Source of the DNA: an uncultured Prevotella sp.
GTDB taxonomy: Bacteria > Bacteroidota > Bacteroidia > Bacteroidales > Bacteroidaceae
Direction: 5' to 3'
NCBI GenBank assembly: GCA_900543975.1
Contig: UQTI01000002.1
Coordinates: forward strand, 13,056 to 77,055
DNA: 64,000 bases
Shown here: positions 25,982 through 35,115 of the stretch, piece by piece
Layout of the letters: each line of letters begins with the position of its first letter
Numbering within the stretch: the first letter of the stretch is position 1
Notes under the pieces: model-generated
Seen by the model: the letters and a program-made list of their open reading frames with translations, nothing else
Told to the model about the DNA's origin: nothing
Database searches by the model: none
Made by a program: the position numbers and the translations under genes

Positions 25982-26725
25982 TCAGTTAGCCCATTGCGCT
26001 TCAAGAGCGTGCCATATATTGTATCTCGTTTCTGGAGAGACGCTTTCCATCTGTTTGAAAATGCCAGCGGTGGAGGTGCGATGCGACAGTTGTTCATACG
26101 GGCAGAGTTTCTTCTGTTTCTCATATCCTGAAGCAAGAGCGTGGGCTGCAATGTCGCTTTCCAGCTCAAGACACAGGGGGCGTATGATGGTAAGAGGCAT
26201 CTTGTCCAACTTATAGGTTGGCGGCATGGATGAGAACTGCCCATGAAACATGAGATTCATGATTGCCGTGTGCATGATGTCGTCGTTATGGTGACCTAAG
26301 GCCAGTTTGTTGCACCCAATGGCTTGTGCCAACTCAAAGATGGCTTTACGTCGATACCATGAGCAAAGGAAGCACGGACTCTTTCTTCGGTCTGTCTGAG
26401 GGTCAAACTCGGTCTCCAGAATGTGCAATTTCACTCCAAGGTTTTCTGAAAACTTCTGTAGGTAAGAGCAGTCTGACTCGTAACTGATGTTGCGCATGCG
26501 TACATGCACCGCTTCTACCTCAAACCGTGGTTTGAAGATGCGGCTTCTCTTGGCAAGCGCTTCAAGCAGAAAAAGCGAGTCTTTTCCTCCTGACAGGGCC
26601 ACGAGCACCCTGTCGCCGTCTTCAATCAGCTGGTAGGTGGTCAGCGCTCTGCGGAATCGTTTCTCTAACCGTTTTTCTATGGTTTTGTCTCTGTCTTTTT
26701 CTGTTGCTTTCTCTGTCTCTTCCAT
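25982..26725 (-). CDS. TtcA-family tRNA 2-thiolation-type ATPase
   Basis: 247 residues. The PP-loop SGGKDS is at about 46-51 (VLVALSGGKDSLFLLEAL), and a CFLC pair stands where TtcA has CxxC for its iron-sulfur cluster, followed by ALGHHNDDI. TtcA proteins thiolate cytidine 32 of some tRNAs; this one may do that or a related thiolation. TilS is less likely because it lacks this CxxC. It lies 12 bp downstream of the DUF486 gene. Confidence 0.82.
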   Translation of the reverse strand: MEETEKATEKDRDKTIEKRLEKRFRRALTTYQLIEDGDRVLVALSGGKDSLFLLEALAKRSRIFKPRFEVEAVHVRMRNISYESDCSYLQKFSENLGVKLHILETEFDPQTDRRKSPCFLCSWYRRKAIFELAQAIGCNKLALGHHNDDIMHTAIMNLMFHGQFSSMPPTYKLDKMPLTIIRPLCLELESDIAAHALASGYEKQKKLCPYEQLSHRTSTAGIFKQMESVSPETRYNIWHALEAQWAN

Positions 26726-26737
26726 TGAACTAAAATG

Positions 26738-27106
26738 TTATTTAAGAAACGCCAACCATACGGCGCCGACAAGCAGTACGAAAGCCAGAATGTGGTTCCA
26801 TTGCAACTGCTGGTTCTGAAACATCACGTTGGCAATAATCACGAACACGGTAAGGCTTATGCATTCTTGTATCACTTTCAATTGTATGAGTGAGAACGGG
26901 CCGCCGTTTCCCATGAAGCCTATTCGGTTGGCAGGCACCTGACAGCAATATTCGAAGAAGGCAATGCCCCATGAAAAGGCAATGATGCCTATTAACGGCC
27001 ATGAAGCCGTTGTTCCGTTTTGTTGCAGACGCAAGTGGCCGTACCACGCCAGCGTCATGAAGATGTTGCTCAAGATGAGCAACAGAATGGTGTAAATTGC
27101 GTTCAT
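26738..27106 (-). CDS. DUF486/DMT-type small membrane protein
   Basis: 122 residues with four hydrophobic segments, matching the DUF486 family, which is distantly related to small multidrug-resistance and DMT transporters: LLILSNIFMTLAWYGHLR at the start, PLIGIIAFSWGIAFFEYCCQVPANRIG in the middle. Substrate unknown. It probably shares a transcript with the TtcA-like gene. Confidence 0.85.
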   Translation of the reverse strand: MNAIYTILLLILSNIFMTLAWYGHLRLQQNGTTASWPLIGIIAFSWGIAFFEYCCQVPANRIGFMGNGGPFSLIQLKVIQECISLTVFVIIANVMFQNQQLQWNHILAFVLLVGAVWLAFLK

Positions 27107-27198
27107 ATATCTCTGTTCTTATCTTCTTATCTTTTCTTTTATGTTTTTGTTATCTTTTATCTTCTCTTGATTCTTTATTTTGCCGGGGTGTAAACATT

Positions 27199-27296
27199 AA
27201 AAGTCTCCCACAGATTTTTCACAGTCCTTCAGATCTCTCTTTACGTTTACATGTCATAAAGATCTGTGGTTCGATGTGTAATCTGTGGGAGCTTTA
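27199..27296. repeat. Nested palindrome between the DUF486 gene and the NfnSL-like gene
   Basis: AAAGTCTCCCACAGATT (from 27200) and AATCTGTGGGAGCTTT (27280-27295) form outer arms; CAGATCTCTCTTTAC and GTCATAAAGATCTG form an inner arm pair. It lies just past the stop of the minus-strand fusion gene and could act as its terminator. Confidence 0.6.
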
Positions 27297-27339
27297 AGCC
27301 TATTTAATTATGTTTTTTCTTACTTTTTCTCCTTTTCCC

Positions 27340-29697
27340 TTACTTTTTTCCCATCAACATCTTGTCCATGTTGTAAGCAGCTTTTCTGCCGTCGCCCATG
27401 GCAAGGATAACGGTTGCTCCGCCGCGTACGATGTCACCACCTGCAAACAGCTCAGGACGAGAGCTTTGCATCTGGTCATTCACGGCTATAGTGTTCTTTC
27501 GACCCAGCTCGAGTCCGGGGATTGATTTGGGAACCAGTGGGTTAGGTGACACGCCCACAGCCACCACGACAAAGTCGGCGTCAACGGTCACAGTCTTTCC
27601 TTCTACGGGAACCGGACTGCGGCGGCCTGATGCGTCGGGCTCTCCAAGCTCCATCACCTGCAAGACAGCTTGCTTCACGGCGCCGTTCTCATCGGCAATG
27701 TATCTTATAGGATTATGCAGAGTGAGGAATTTTATTCCTTCCTCCTTAGCATGCTTCACCTCCTCCAGACGAGCAGGCATCTCCTGTTCAGAGCGACGGT
27801 AAACGAGCGTCACGTCGCCGCCAAGGCGTTTGGCTGTGCGGCACGAGTCCATGGCTGTGTTTCCTCCTCCCACGACGAGCACATGGTGTCCAGGGTTTAT
27901 GGGCGTGTCGGTGTGTGGGTTGGCTGCATCCATGAGGTTCACGCGTGTGAGATATTCGTTTGATGACATGATGTTAAGGCTGTTTTCGCCAGGAATGTCC
28001 ATGAAGCGTGGCAGACCTGCTCCGGAACCCACGAAGATGCCTTTAAAACCTTGCTGCTCAAGCTCTTCAACTGATATGGTCTTGCCAACAATGCAGTCGG
28101 TCACAAAGTTTACGCCCATCTTTCTTAGGTTTTCGATCTCCACATCCACGATGCGGTTTGGCAAGCGGAATTCTGGAATGCCATATTTCAGCACACCGCC
28201 AATCTCGTGCAGCGCCTCAAACACGGTTACCTCGTAACCCTTCTTTGCCATGTCGCCAGCAACGCTCAATCCCGAAGGGCCAGAGCCCACCACAGCCACT
28301 TTTATGCCGTTGCTTGGAGCTACCTCTGGTACAGAAGCCATGCCGCTCTCACGCTCAAAGTCAGCCGCGAAACGCTCAAGATAACCAATGGCCACGGCCT
28401 TGCCGCTCATCTTCAGGTGCACACAACGGCTCTCACATTGCTTCTCCTGTGGACACACACGTCCGCACACGGCAGGCAGAGCCGATGTGTCTTTGAGCAC
28501 CTTGGCTGCGGCCAGGAACTGTCCTCGCTCAATGTTCTTGATAAACGACGGAATGTTTACGCCCACGGGGCACCCCTCTACACAGGCTGGCTTGGCGCAG
28601 TCGAGACAGCGGTGGGCTTCTCTTACGGCCATCTCTCGTGTCAGGCCACAGTTCACCTCTTCTGTGCGTGTCGTGGCACGGTAGGCCGGGTCGAGCTCAG
28701 GCATCGTCACTCGCTCTATTTGTGCACGCTCCTTGGGCTTCATGGCTGATCTCAGTTCCTTGCGCCAGTCGGCGTCGCGGTCGGTAAGGGTCTTTATGTC
28801 GTCGTCTGTCGGCTCCACGTCCATGGTCGGTTGTGCGGCACCAGTTTGGGCCTTGTCGGCATGGCACAGCGAGGCGAGGTGTTCTTCAAAATGGTTCATC
28901 TCGTCGCGCTCAGCCTGTTTGAATGTTCCCATGCGTTTAAACATCTCGTCCCAGTCGACAAGACTTCCGTCAAACTCGGGGCCGTCAATGCATACGAATC
29001 GTGTCTTTCCGCCAATGGTCAGTCGGCAAGCGCCACACATGCCTGTGCCGTCTACCATGATGGTGTTGAGCGACACCTCGCTCGGTATGTTGTGCTTCTG
29101 TGCCAATAGCGAGCAAAACTTCATCATGATGGGTGGTCCGATAGCAAAAATTTTGTCCACATGTTCCTGCTGCACCCATTGGTCAATGCCCTCTGTCACG
29201 AGACCTTTCTGTCCATAAGAGCCGTCGTCGGTCATTATTGTCAGCCCATCGCTGCTTTCGCGCACCTCATCCTCCAAGATAACGAGGTCCTTGCTTCTTC
29301 CTGCAATGACAGACAGCACGCGGTTTCCGGCTGCCTTGAGAGCACGCACAATGGGCAGCATTGGAGCCACGCCCACGCCGCCTCCTGCACACACCACGGT
29401 ACCGAAGTTTTCGATGTGAGTGGGGTTTCCCAACGGTCCTACCACGTCAGCCAGGCAGTCGCCTTGCTGCATGTCGCACAGCTTTGTCGACGAAAGGCCA
29501 ACCTTCTGCACAACGATGGTTATTGTTCCTTTCTCAGGGTCGGCGTCGGCTATTGTTAAAGGCACGCGCTCTCCGCCTTCGGCTATTCTGACAATGACAA
29601 AATTGCCTGCCTTTCGGCTGCGTGCTATCAGCGGTGCTTTTATCTCGAAGAGAAACACCTTCTCTGAAAACTGTTTCTTAAATGTTATTGTATACAT
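27340..29697 (-). CDS. PyrK-like/GltD-like fusion (NfnSL-type flavoprotein)
   Basis: 785 residues, start at 29697. The N-terminal ~280 are a ferredoxin-reductase-type FAD/NAD domain ending with a [2Fe-2S] site (GTGMCGACRLTIGG ... FVCIDGPEF), like PyrK or NfnS. The remaining ~500 resemble GltD/NfnL: CLDCAKPACVEGCPVGVNIP and CGRVCPQEKQCESRC give two [4Fe-4S] clusters, then two GxGxxG dinucleotide folds (VVGSGPSGLSVAGDMAKKG and VVGGGNTAMD). Such fusions in Bacteroidetes are annotated as glutamate synthase small subunit, but without GltB nearby an electron-bifurcating NADH-dependent ferredoxin:NADP reductase is the likelier role. Confidence 0.88.
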   Translation of the reverse strand: MYTITFKKQFSEKVFLFEIKAPLIARSRKAGNFVIVRIAEGGERVPLTIADADPEKGTITIVVQKVGLSSTKLCDMQQGDCLADVVGPLGNPTHIENFGTVVCAGGGVGVAPMLPIVRALKAAGNRVLSVIAGRSKDLVILEDEVRESSDGLTIMTDDGSYGQKGLVTEGIDQWVQQEHVDKIFAIGPPIMMKFCSLLAQKHNIPSEVSLNTIMVDGTGMCGACRLTIGGKTRFVCIDGPEFDGSLVDWDEMFKRMGTFKQAERDEMNHFEEHLASLCHADKAQTGAAQPTMDVEPTDDDIKTLTDRDADWRKELRSAMKPKERAQIERVTMPELDPAYRATTRTEEVNCGLTREMAVREAHRCLDCAKPACVEGCPVGVNIPSFIKNIERGQFLAAAKVLKDTSALPAVCGRVCPQEKQCESRCVHLKMSGKAVAIGYLERFAADFERESGMASVPEVAPSNGIKVAVVGSGPSGLSVAGDMAKKGYEVTVFEALHEIGGVLKYGIPEFRLPNRIVDVEIENLRKMGVNFVTDCIVGKTISVEELEQQGFKGIFVGSGAGLPRFMDIPGENSLNIMSSNEYLTRVNLMDAANPHTDTPINPGHHVLVVGGGNTAMDSCRTAKRLGGDVTLVYRRSEQEMPARLEEVKHAKEEGIKFLTLHNPIRYIADENGAVKQAVLQVMELGEPDASGRRSPVPVEGKTVTVDADFVVVAVGVSPNPLVPKSIPGLELGRKNTIAVNDQMQSSRPELFAGGDIVRGGATVILAMGDGRKAAYNMDKMLMGKK

Positions 29698-29733
29698 GTG
29701 CTGTCTGTTTTTAGTTAGGTAATATATGAAAAA

Positions 29734-29805
29734 AGTTGACAAACATGCAAGTTGGCAAGTTCTTGCCTATGCAAAAAACTTGTCAACTTGTGTATTTGTC
29801 AACTT
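29734..29805. repeat. Palindromic GTTGAC-word repeat
   Basis: AGTTGACAAACATGCAAGTTGGCAAG is answered by an inverted AACTTGTCAACTTGTGTATTTGTCAACTT arm. It lies between the serS stop and the NfnSL-like start. Similar GTTGAC/GTCAAC words occur at 37577 and 62863. Confidence 0.55.
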
Positions 29806-29807
29806 CA

Positions 29808-31097
29808 TTAGAAATTCTTGTCGTCAATCATGTCGAAGCCGCAGTAGGGCACAAGCACCTTCGGCACGCGAATGCCTTCAGGTGTCTGGTTGTTCTCCAA
29901 GATGGCGGCCACGATGCGGGGCAGAGCGAGTGCTGAGCCGTTGAGGGTGTGGCAGAGCTCAATCTTCTTTGTTTCGCTGTTGCGATAACGGCAATGTAGA
30001 CGGTTGGCCTGATAGCTCTCGAAGTTGCTTACAGACGAAACCTCGAGCCAACGCTTTTGTGCGGCGCTCCATACCTCAAAGTCGTAGCAGATGGCAGATG
30101 TGAAGCTCATGTCGCCGCCGCAGAGGCGCAGAATGTGATAAGGAAGCTCCAACTTCTGGCAGAGACCTTCAACATGTGCAAGCATCTCGTTGAGCGACTC
30201 GTAAGAGTGTTCGGGCTTGTCTATGCGCACAATCTCGACCTTGTCAAACTGGTGCAGACGGTTCAGACCGCGCACGTCCTTGCCATAGCTGCCTGCCTCG
30301 CGACGGAAGCAAGCCGAGTAGGCACAACGCTTGATGGGGAGGTCTTTCTCGTCCAGAATCTCATCGCGGAAGATGTTGGTCACAGGCACCTCTGCTGTAG
30401 GGATGAGGTAGAGGTTGTCAAGGTTGCAATGATACATTTGGCCCTCCTTGTCGGGGAGCTGTCCTGTGCCGTAGCCAGATGCTTCGTTCACCACGAACGG
30501 CGGCTGCACCTCAAGGTATCCGCTCTTGCGTGCCTCATCAAGGAAGAAAGCCTCAAGAGCGCGCTGGAAACGTGCCATCTTACCGATGTAAAGCGGGAAT
30601 CCGGCACCTGTGATCTTTACACCCAGGTCAAAGTCGATGAGGCCCCATTTCTTGCATAGGTCCCAATGACACATTGCATCCTCTGGCAGATCCGGAATGA
30701 CGCCACCTTCTTTAACCACAACGTTGTCGCTGGCGTCCTTGCCCTCTGGCACGTCATCGTTAGGTATGTTAGGTATGGTGTAGAGCACGGAAAGCAGCTC
30801 TTTCTCTGCTTCTGCCTTCTCTGTTTCCAGAGCTTTGTTCTTCTCCTTCAAGGCAGCCACCTCAGCTTTTGCTGCATCGGCCTGTTCTTTCTGACCTTGC
30901 TTCATGAGCTGTCCTATCGATGCTGCCATCTTCTTTGCCTCTGACAGGTTGGCGTCGAGCTCCTGTTGTGTTTCGCGACGGTGTTTGTCGATGTCAAGCA
31001 CCTTCTTTATTGTTTCCTCGGCATTGGGGAAATGCTTTTTGTTCAGACCTTTTATTACGCGTTCGGTCTCTTCGCTGATAAGTTTTAACGTAAGCAT
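29808..31097 (-). CDS. serS: Serine--tRNA ligase
   Basis: 429 residues, start ATG at 31097. The N-terminal ~110 form the long antiparallel coiled coil that binds tRNA-Ser. Class II motif 2 is FRREAGSYGKDVRGLNRLHQFDKVE-type (FRREAG, HQFDKVE), and motif 3 GSALALPRIVAAILEN. A VPVTNIF segment and ELPYHILRLCGGDMSF agree with the family. It charges tRNA-Ser. Confidence 0.97.
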   Translation of the reverse strand: MLTLKLISEETERVIKGLNKKHFPNAEETIKKVLDIDKHRRETQQELDANLSEAKKMAASIGQLMKQGQKEQADAAKAEVAALKEKNKALETEKAEAEKELLSVLYTIPNIPNDDVPEGKDASDNVVVKEGGVIPDLPEDAMCHWDLCKKWGLIDFDLGVKITGAGFPLYIGKMARFQRALEAFFLDEARKSGYLEVQPPFVVNEASGYGTGQLPDKEGQMYHCNLDNLYLIPTAEVPVTNIFRDEILDEKDLPIKRCAYSACFRREAGSYGKDVRGLNRLHQFDKVEIVRIDKPEHSYESLNEMLAHVEGLCQKLELPYHILRLCGGDMSFTSAICYDFEVWSAAQKRWLEVSSVSNFESYQANRLHCRYRNSETKKIELCHTLNGSALALPRIVAAILENNQTPEGIRVPKVLVPYCGFDMIDDKNF

Positions 31098-31151
31098 ATC
31101 GAAAAACTTTTTTTTATGTGTTTTGAAAATGTTTCTGTTTCTTTTCGTTTG

Positions 31152-31159
31152 CAAAGATA
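31152..31159 (-). promoter_or_regulatory. Predicted -7 box of serS
   Basis: Minus strand TATCTTTG, 55 bp upstream of the serS start. Confidence 0.55.
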
Positions 31160-31242
31160 CAAAAAAAATGTTTATGCCGCACATTTCGGCATAATAATTA
31201 ATGGCTTTTTGCTAGTGTTTATGTACGCGCCGTATAAAAGCA

Positions 31243-31280
31243 ATAATCCCAGGTCTCTAATGATGAGAGGCCTGGGATAT
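31243..31280 (-). terminator. Hairpin after rpmA
   Basis: ATCCCAGGTCTCT pairs with AGAGGCCTGGGAT around an eight-base loop; it lies 38 bp past the rpmA stop. The T-tract is weak. Confidence 0.65.
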
Positions 31281-31317
31281 ATTGTTGTTTGTTTGGAATA
31301 AGATGTGTTTATTTTTG

Positions 31318-31581
31318 TTATGCTTCTGCTTCAGGTATTACAGAAACTGTGCTCTTGTCATAACGGCCTTTGTGGAAGTTTACCACACCGTCAACGAGAG
31401 CATACAGGGTGTCGTCCTTGCCGATACCCACGTTCTTACCAGGGTTGTGCTTTGTGCCGCGCTGGCGAACGATGATGTTGCCGGCGACACACTTCTGGCC
31501 ACCCCAGATCTTAACACCTAATCTTTGAGAAGCTGATTCACGTCCGTTCTTAGAACTACCTACACCTTTTTTATGTGCCAT
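31318..31581 (-). CDS. rpmA: 50S ribosomal protein L27
   Basis: 87 residues: MAHKKGVGSSKNGRESASQRLGVK is the family opening and IIVRQRGTKHNPGKNVGIGKDDTLYAL the core. L27 lies near the peptidyl transferase centre. No N-terminal cleavage extension as in Firmicutes. It lies 18 bp downstream of rplU. Confidence 0.98.
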   Translation of the reverse strand: MAHKKGVGSSKNGRESASQRLGVKIWGGQKCVAGNIIVRQRGTKHNPGKNVGIGKDDTLYALVDGVVNFHKGRYDKSTVSVIPEAEA

Positions 31582-31599
31582 TTCTTGTTCCTCCTGAAT

Positions 31600-31917
31600 T
31601 TAAGCGATTACTTCTTTAATTTTAACTTCTGTGAACTGTGCGCGATGACCGTTCTTCTTACGGTAATCCTTTCTGCGCTTCATCTTGAAGACGATGACCT
31701 TGTCACCCTTTACGAGAGGGCTGACAACCTCACAGACAACTTTTGCGCCTTCTACGGTGGGTGCGCCTACCTGTACTGAACCTTCTTTGTCGACAAGCAG
31801 TACCTTGTCGAACTCAACAGCCTGACCCTCAGCCACATCCTTGATGTGGTTAACGAAGAGCTTCTTGCCCTCCTCTGCCTTAAACTGCTGACCGTTAATT
31901 TCTACAATTGCGTACAT
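31600..31917 (-). CDS. rplU: 50S ribosomal protein L21
   Basis: 105 residues, start at 31917 (MYAIVEINGQQFKAEEGKKL). The C-terminal KMKRRKDYRKKNGHRAQFTEVKI is typical. It binds 23S rRNA. It forms an operon with rpmA, preceded by a structured leader and a -7 box. Confidence 0.97.
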   Translation of the reverse strand: MYAIVEINGQQFKAEEGKKLFVNHIKDVAEGQAVEFDKVLLVDKEGSVQVGAPTVEGAKVVCEVVSPLVKGDKVIVFKMKRRKDYRKKNGHRAQFTEVKIKEVIA

Positions 31918-31995
31918 TTTTTTATTAATAAACGGTTGCTCCGCGAGGCGACTTGCGTCGTGCAAATGCTTTTCTGAGCCTCCACGGAATAAAAT
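31918..31995 (-). promoter_or_regulatory. Candidate structured leader of rplU-rpmA
   Basis: In the predicted 78-nt leader, TTCCGT-GGAGGC pairs with GCCTC-GCGGAG through an eleven-pair stem with one bulged base, enclosing a GAC-GCAA-GTC hairpin with a GNRA-type loop. This could be an autoregulatory ribosomal-protein leader. Structure judged by eye only. Confidence 0.5.
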
Positions 31996-32001
31996 CGGAT
32001 G

Positions 32002-32009
32002 CAAAATTA
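32002..32009 (-). promoter_or_regulatory. Predicted -7 box of rplU-rpmA
   Basis: Minus strand TAATTTTG, with TSS expected near 31995. Confidence 0.55.
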
Positions 32010-32069
32010 CAAAAAGTTTTCTGTATATATATTATGTATTGTGTGCTGTTTATGTTTATTTAAGACAGT

Positions 32070-34715
32070 TTAACAACAGCTATCGCTTTTGTCAGCTTTT
32101 TTCTCTGCATCCTCAGCAGGAGCGGCATTCACGTCAAGATTGGCAGAAGCGGCTTTGAATGTCAATTTGTCAGCATCGGGGTCTTTGTCAACGACGATGG
32201 TAGAGCCTTGAGCCACGTTGCCGCCAAGAAGCAGTTCGCAGAGGCCGTCCTCAACATACGTTTGCAGAGCGCGTTTTAGTGGGCGTGCTCCAAACTGTAC
32301 GTCGTAGCCCTTTTTTCCAACCCATTTCATGGCTTCCTCGCTCACGGTCATGTTGTAACCCATGAGAGCCACGCGGTGTTGCAGCTTGGCTGTCTCCATG
32401 TTTACGATCTGCATGAGAGCCTCGCGGTCGAGCTGGTCGAACATAATGATGTCGTCGAGACGGTTCAGAAACTCGGGTGCAAACTGTCGGCTCAGACTCT
32501 TCTGTATGATGGAGCGTGCCCGTTGGCGGTCGCTTTCGTCCAATCCTAAGGCAGAGTTGTCTGAGGCACCGAAGCCAATGCCGCGTCCGAAATCTTTGAG
32601 CTGGCGCGTGCCCGTGTTGGAGGTCATGATAATTATGGTGTTGCGGAAGTCGACAAGGCGTCCGTTGCCGTCGGTCAGCCGTCCCTCGTCAAACACCTGT
32701 AGCAAGAGGTTGAACACGCTGCTGTGGGCCTTCTCTATCTCGTCGAGCAGAACTATAGAATAGGGCTTGCGACGCACCTTCTCCGTGAGCTGTCCACCCT
32801 CGTCATAGCCCACATATCCCGGAGGGGCGCCGATCAGACGTGAGGTGTTAAACTGTTCCGAATATTCACTCATGTCGACCCTTATGAGGTCGGCCTCTGA
32901 ACCAAACATCTGCTCAGCCAGCTTTTTTGTGAGGTAGGTCTTGCCAACGCCTGTCGGACCGAGGAACATGAACACGCCGATGGGGCGATGGGGGTCTTTC
33001 AAGCCTATACGGTTGCGCTGTATGGCTTTCACCATCTTGTCTATGGCTTTGTCCTGTCCCACCACAGCATGGCGTAGCTCCGTGCCGAGGTTGCGCAGAC
33101 GCTCTCCCTCGCTCTGGGCAACGCGTTGCACGGGCACACCGCTCATGGTTGCCACGACGTCGGCAATGGCGTCGGCGTCCACAATCTCGCGCTTGGCGCT
33201 CTCGCCGCGTGCCCACTTGTCGTTGAGCGCCTTCAGCTCCTCCTGCAGGCGTGTTTGGCGGTCACGGTGGGCGGCGGCCTGCTCATAGTCTTGAGCCTTC
33301 ACGGCAGCGTCCTTGAGGGCTTTCACCTTCTCAATATCCTTCTCTTTGCTCACGATCTCAGGCGGCACGGAAGCATGGCGCAGACGCACCTTGGCACCTG
33401 CTTCGTCCATGGCGTCAATGGCCTTGTCGGGGAATGCACGTCCTCCTACATAACGTGCTGTGAGGCTCACGCATGCGTCTAAAGCTTCTGGTGTGTAGGT
33501 CACATGGTGGAACTGCTCGTAGCGGTCGCGTATGTTGTTCAGTATGGTGCGTGTCTCCTCTTCTGTGGTTGCTTCCACCAGTACCTTTTGGAAGCGGCGT
33601 TCAAGGGCACCGTCCTTCTCTATGCTGTTACGATATTCGTCAAGCGTTGTAGCACCTATACATTGGAACTTGCCTCTTGCCAGGGCGGGTTTCATGATGT
33701 TGGCGGCATCCATGGATCCTGGCGTGCTTCCGGCGCCTATTATGGTGTGGATCTCGTCGATGAAGACAATGATGTCCGGATTTTGCTCAATCTCGCCAAG
33801 GAGGGCCTGTATGCGCTCCTCGAACTGTCCGCGATACTTTGTTCCTGCCACAATGCTCGTCATGTTAAGACTCACGATGCGCTTGCCAAAGAGAACGGGC
33901 GATGTGCGCTTCTGGGCGATCAACTGTGCCAGTCCTTCCACGATGGCGCTCTTGCCTACGCCAGGGTCGCCAATGAGTATGGGGTTGTTCTTCTTGCGTC
34001 GGCACAAGATCTCCGACACGCGCATGATTTCCCTCTCGCGTCCCACCACGGGGTCGAGCAGCCCGTCGGCAGCAGCCTTTGTGAGGTTGGTAGAGAAGCG
34101 GTCGAGCACGGGCGTGGTCGAGTTGACAGCGCTGTCTTGCGACGTCGTGGCTGTCGAGTCTTGTCGAGCCTGTGAGTTTTGTGATGAATTGGGCTGATCT
34201 GGCACATAGTCTTCATCGGGAAGCTCCAGTCCGTCCGTTACGCTTGTCTTGTGTTGAAACTCGCGCATGGCGTCGTCGTAGCTTATCCCCTCTTCGGCGA
34301 GCACGCGTTTGGCCCCGTTCTCTGCCGAGTCGTGCAGAATGGCGAGTATAAGGTGCTCAGGCTCAACCTGAGCCGAGTGTTGTTGGCGTGCCTCGAGAAC
34401 GGCGAGACGCAGTATGTTTGTTGAGTTTTCGCTCAGCTCCACTGTGTTTATATCGTCCATGCCATTTGTGCCGTCGGCAACCTTCTCAAATGTGTCACGG
34501 CGGGTAAGTGGCATTACGCGTCGTTCGAGCTCTGAGCGCACAGCCTCGGGCTTTACGTTTTTGTCGTAAAGCAGCGTGTATATTGGTTTCGTGCCGCTTT
34601 TCATGATGCCGAGCAACAAGTGTTCGGGCTTAACGTCTTTGCTGTCGGTACGTTGAGCCTCTTCCTTGCTTTGCATCAGAATGTCTGACACTTTCTTTGA
34701 AAACTGGTTTGTCAT
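32070..34715 (-). CDS. clpC: Clp protease ATP-binding subunit, ClpC type
   Basis: 881 residues. The N-terminal Clp repeat domain (1-155), first AAA+ module with GDPGVGKSAIVEGLAQ and VFIDEIHTIIGAG, a short middle domain (about 425-480), and a second AAA+ module with GPTGVGKTYLTKKLAE and VLLDEIEKAH. A late IGF-type ClpP loop is plausible (RGIGFG). It unfolds substrates for ClpP. The middle domain is the short ClpC form rather than ClpB. The C-terminus ends in an acidic/basic tail with two terminal Cys. It stands alone between rplU and the MITE-like element. Confidence 0.92.
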   Translation of the reverse strand: MTNQFSKKVSDILMQSKEEAQRTDSKDVKPEHLLLGIMKSGTKPIYTLLYDKNVKPEAVRSELERRVMPLTRRDTFEKVADGTNGMDDINTVELSENSTNILRLAVLEARQQHSAQVEPEHLILAILHDSAENGAKRVLAEEGISYDDAMREFQHKTSVTDGLELPDEDYVPDQPNSSQNSQARQDSTATTSQDSAVNSTTPVLDRFSTNLTKAAADGLLDPVVGREREIMRVSEILCRRKKNNPILIGDPGVGKSAIVEGLAQLIAQKRTSPVLFGKRIVSLNMTSIVAGTKYRGQFEERIQALLGEIEQNPDIIVFIDEIHTIIGAGSTPGSMDAANIMKPALARGKFQCIGATTLDEYRNSIEKDGALERRFQKVLVEATTEEETRTILNNIRDRYEQFHHVTYTPEALDACVSLTARYVGGRAFPDKAIDAMDEAGAKVRLRHASVPPEIVSKEKDIEKVKALKDAAVKAQDYEQAAAHRDRQTRLQEELKALNDKWARGESAKREIVDADAIADVVATMSGVPVQRVAQSEGERLRNLGTELRHAVVGQDKAIDKMVKAIQRNRIGLKDPHRPIGVFMFLGPTGVGKTYLTKKLAEQMFGSEADLIRVDMSEYSEQFNTSRLIGAPPGYVGYDEGGQLTEKVRRKPYSIVLLDEIEKAHSSVFNLLLQVFDEGRLTDGNGRLVDFRNTIIIMTSNTGTRQLKDFGRGIGFGASDNSALGLDESDRQRARSIIQKSLSRQFAPEFLNRLDDIIMFDQLDREALMQIVNMETAKLQHRVALMGYNMTVSEEAMKWVGKKGYDVQFGARPLKRALQTYVEDGLCELLLGGNVAQGSTIVVDKDPDADKLTFKAASANLDVNAAPAEDAEKKADKSDSCC

Positions 34716-34902
34716 TCTTTTTCTCCTTGTGTGTTGTTAAACCTTTACGTCCAGACTTTCTTTCTCTCTGTTCTCTTTTCTCCTTCTTTTTTTAATTCAC
34801 AGTCTGGCCAAATGTCCTGCGTCTTTGACACAGTTAGTCTTAATGTATAAAGCAAAAGGTGTGCCAACTGGCGCCATCCGTTTTTTTTGCCTTTATCCCT
34901 TT

Positions 34903-35097
34903 AAGTAGGTGTTCAAAATTAATTTAAATGATTCTATGCTCTATTTTGGTCTGTATGTTCAGCTCCGAAGAGGGAGTGTAGCGGGCTACACGACCGATGA
35001 GAGCTGGGCATACGGACCAAAAGAGGGCGTAGAGGCATTTGAAAGCATAACCCTTTTTATTAGATTCATATATGCGATTAATTTTGAACACCTACTT
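34903..35097. mobile_element. 195-bp MITE-like palindromic element
   Basis: Perfect 21-bp terminal inverted repeats AAGTAGGTGTTCAAAATTAAT (34903-34923) and its complement (35077-35097). Inside, TTTTGGTCTGTATG... and ...CATACGGACCAAAA form further arms around a GTGTAGC-GG-GCTACAC centre, so most of the element could fold into one long hairpin. If the ends are taken one base in, TA dinucleotides flank both sides (34902-34903, 35097-35098), as for IS630/mariner-type insertion. No transposase is encoded. It fills the clpC-M64 gap together with 188 bp of plain sequence on the clpC side. Confidence 0.7.
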
Positions 35098-35115
35098 ATC
35101 TTTTCTTAGTTTTAT

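Noticed and set aside
27340..29697. Glutamate synthase small subunit paired with gltB
   Set aside because: No gltB next to it, and the N-terminal half is a PyrK/NfnS-type reductase, so the NfnSL-like reading is preferred.
34909..35109. 66-codon open frame inside the MITE-like element
   Set aside because: Explained by the palindromic element; not a transposase.
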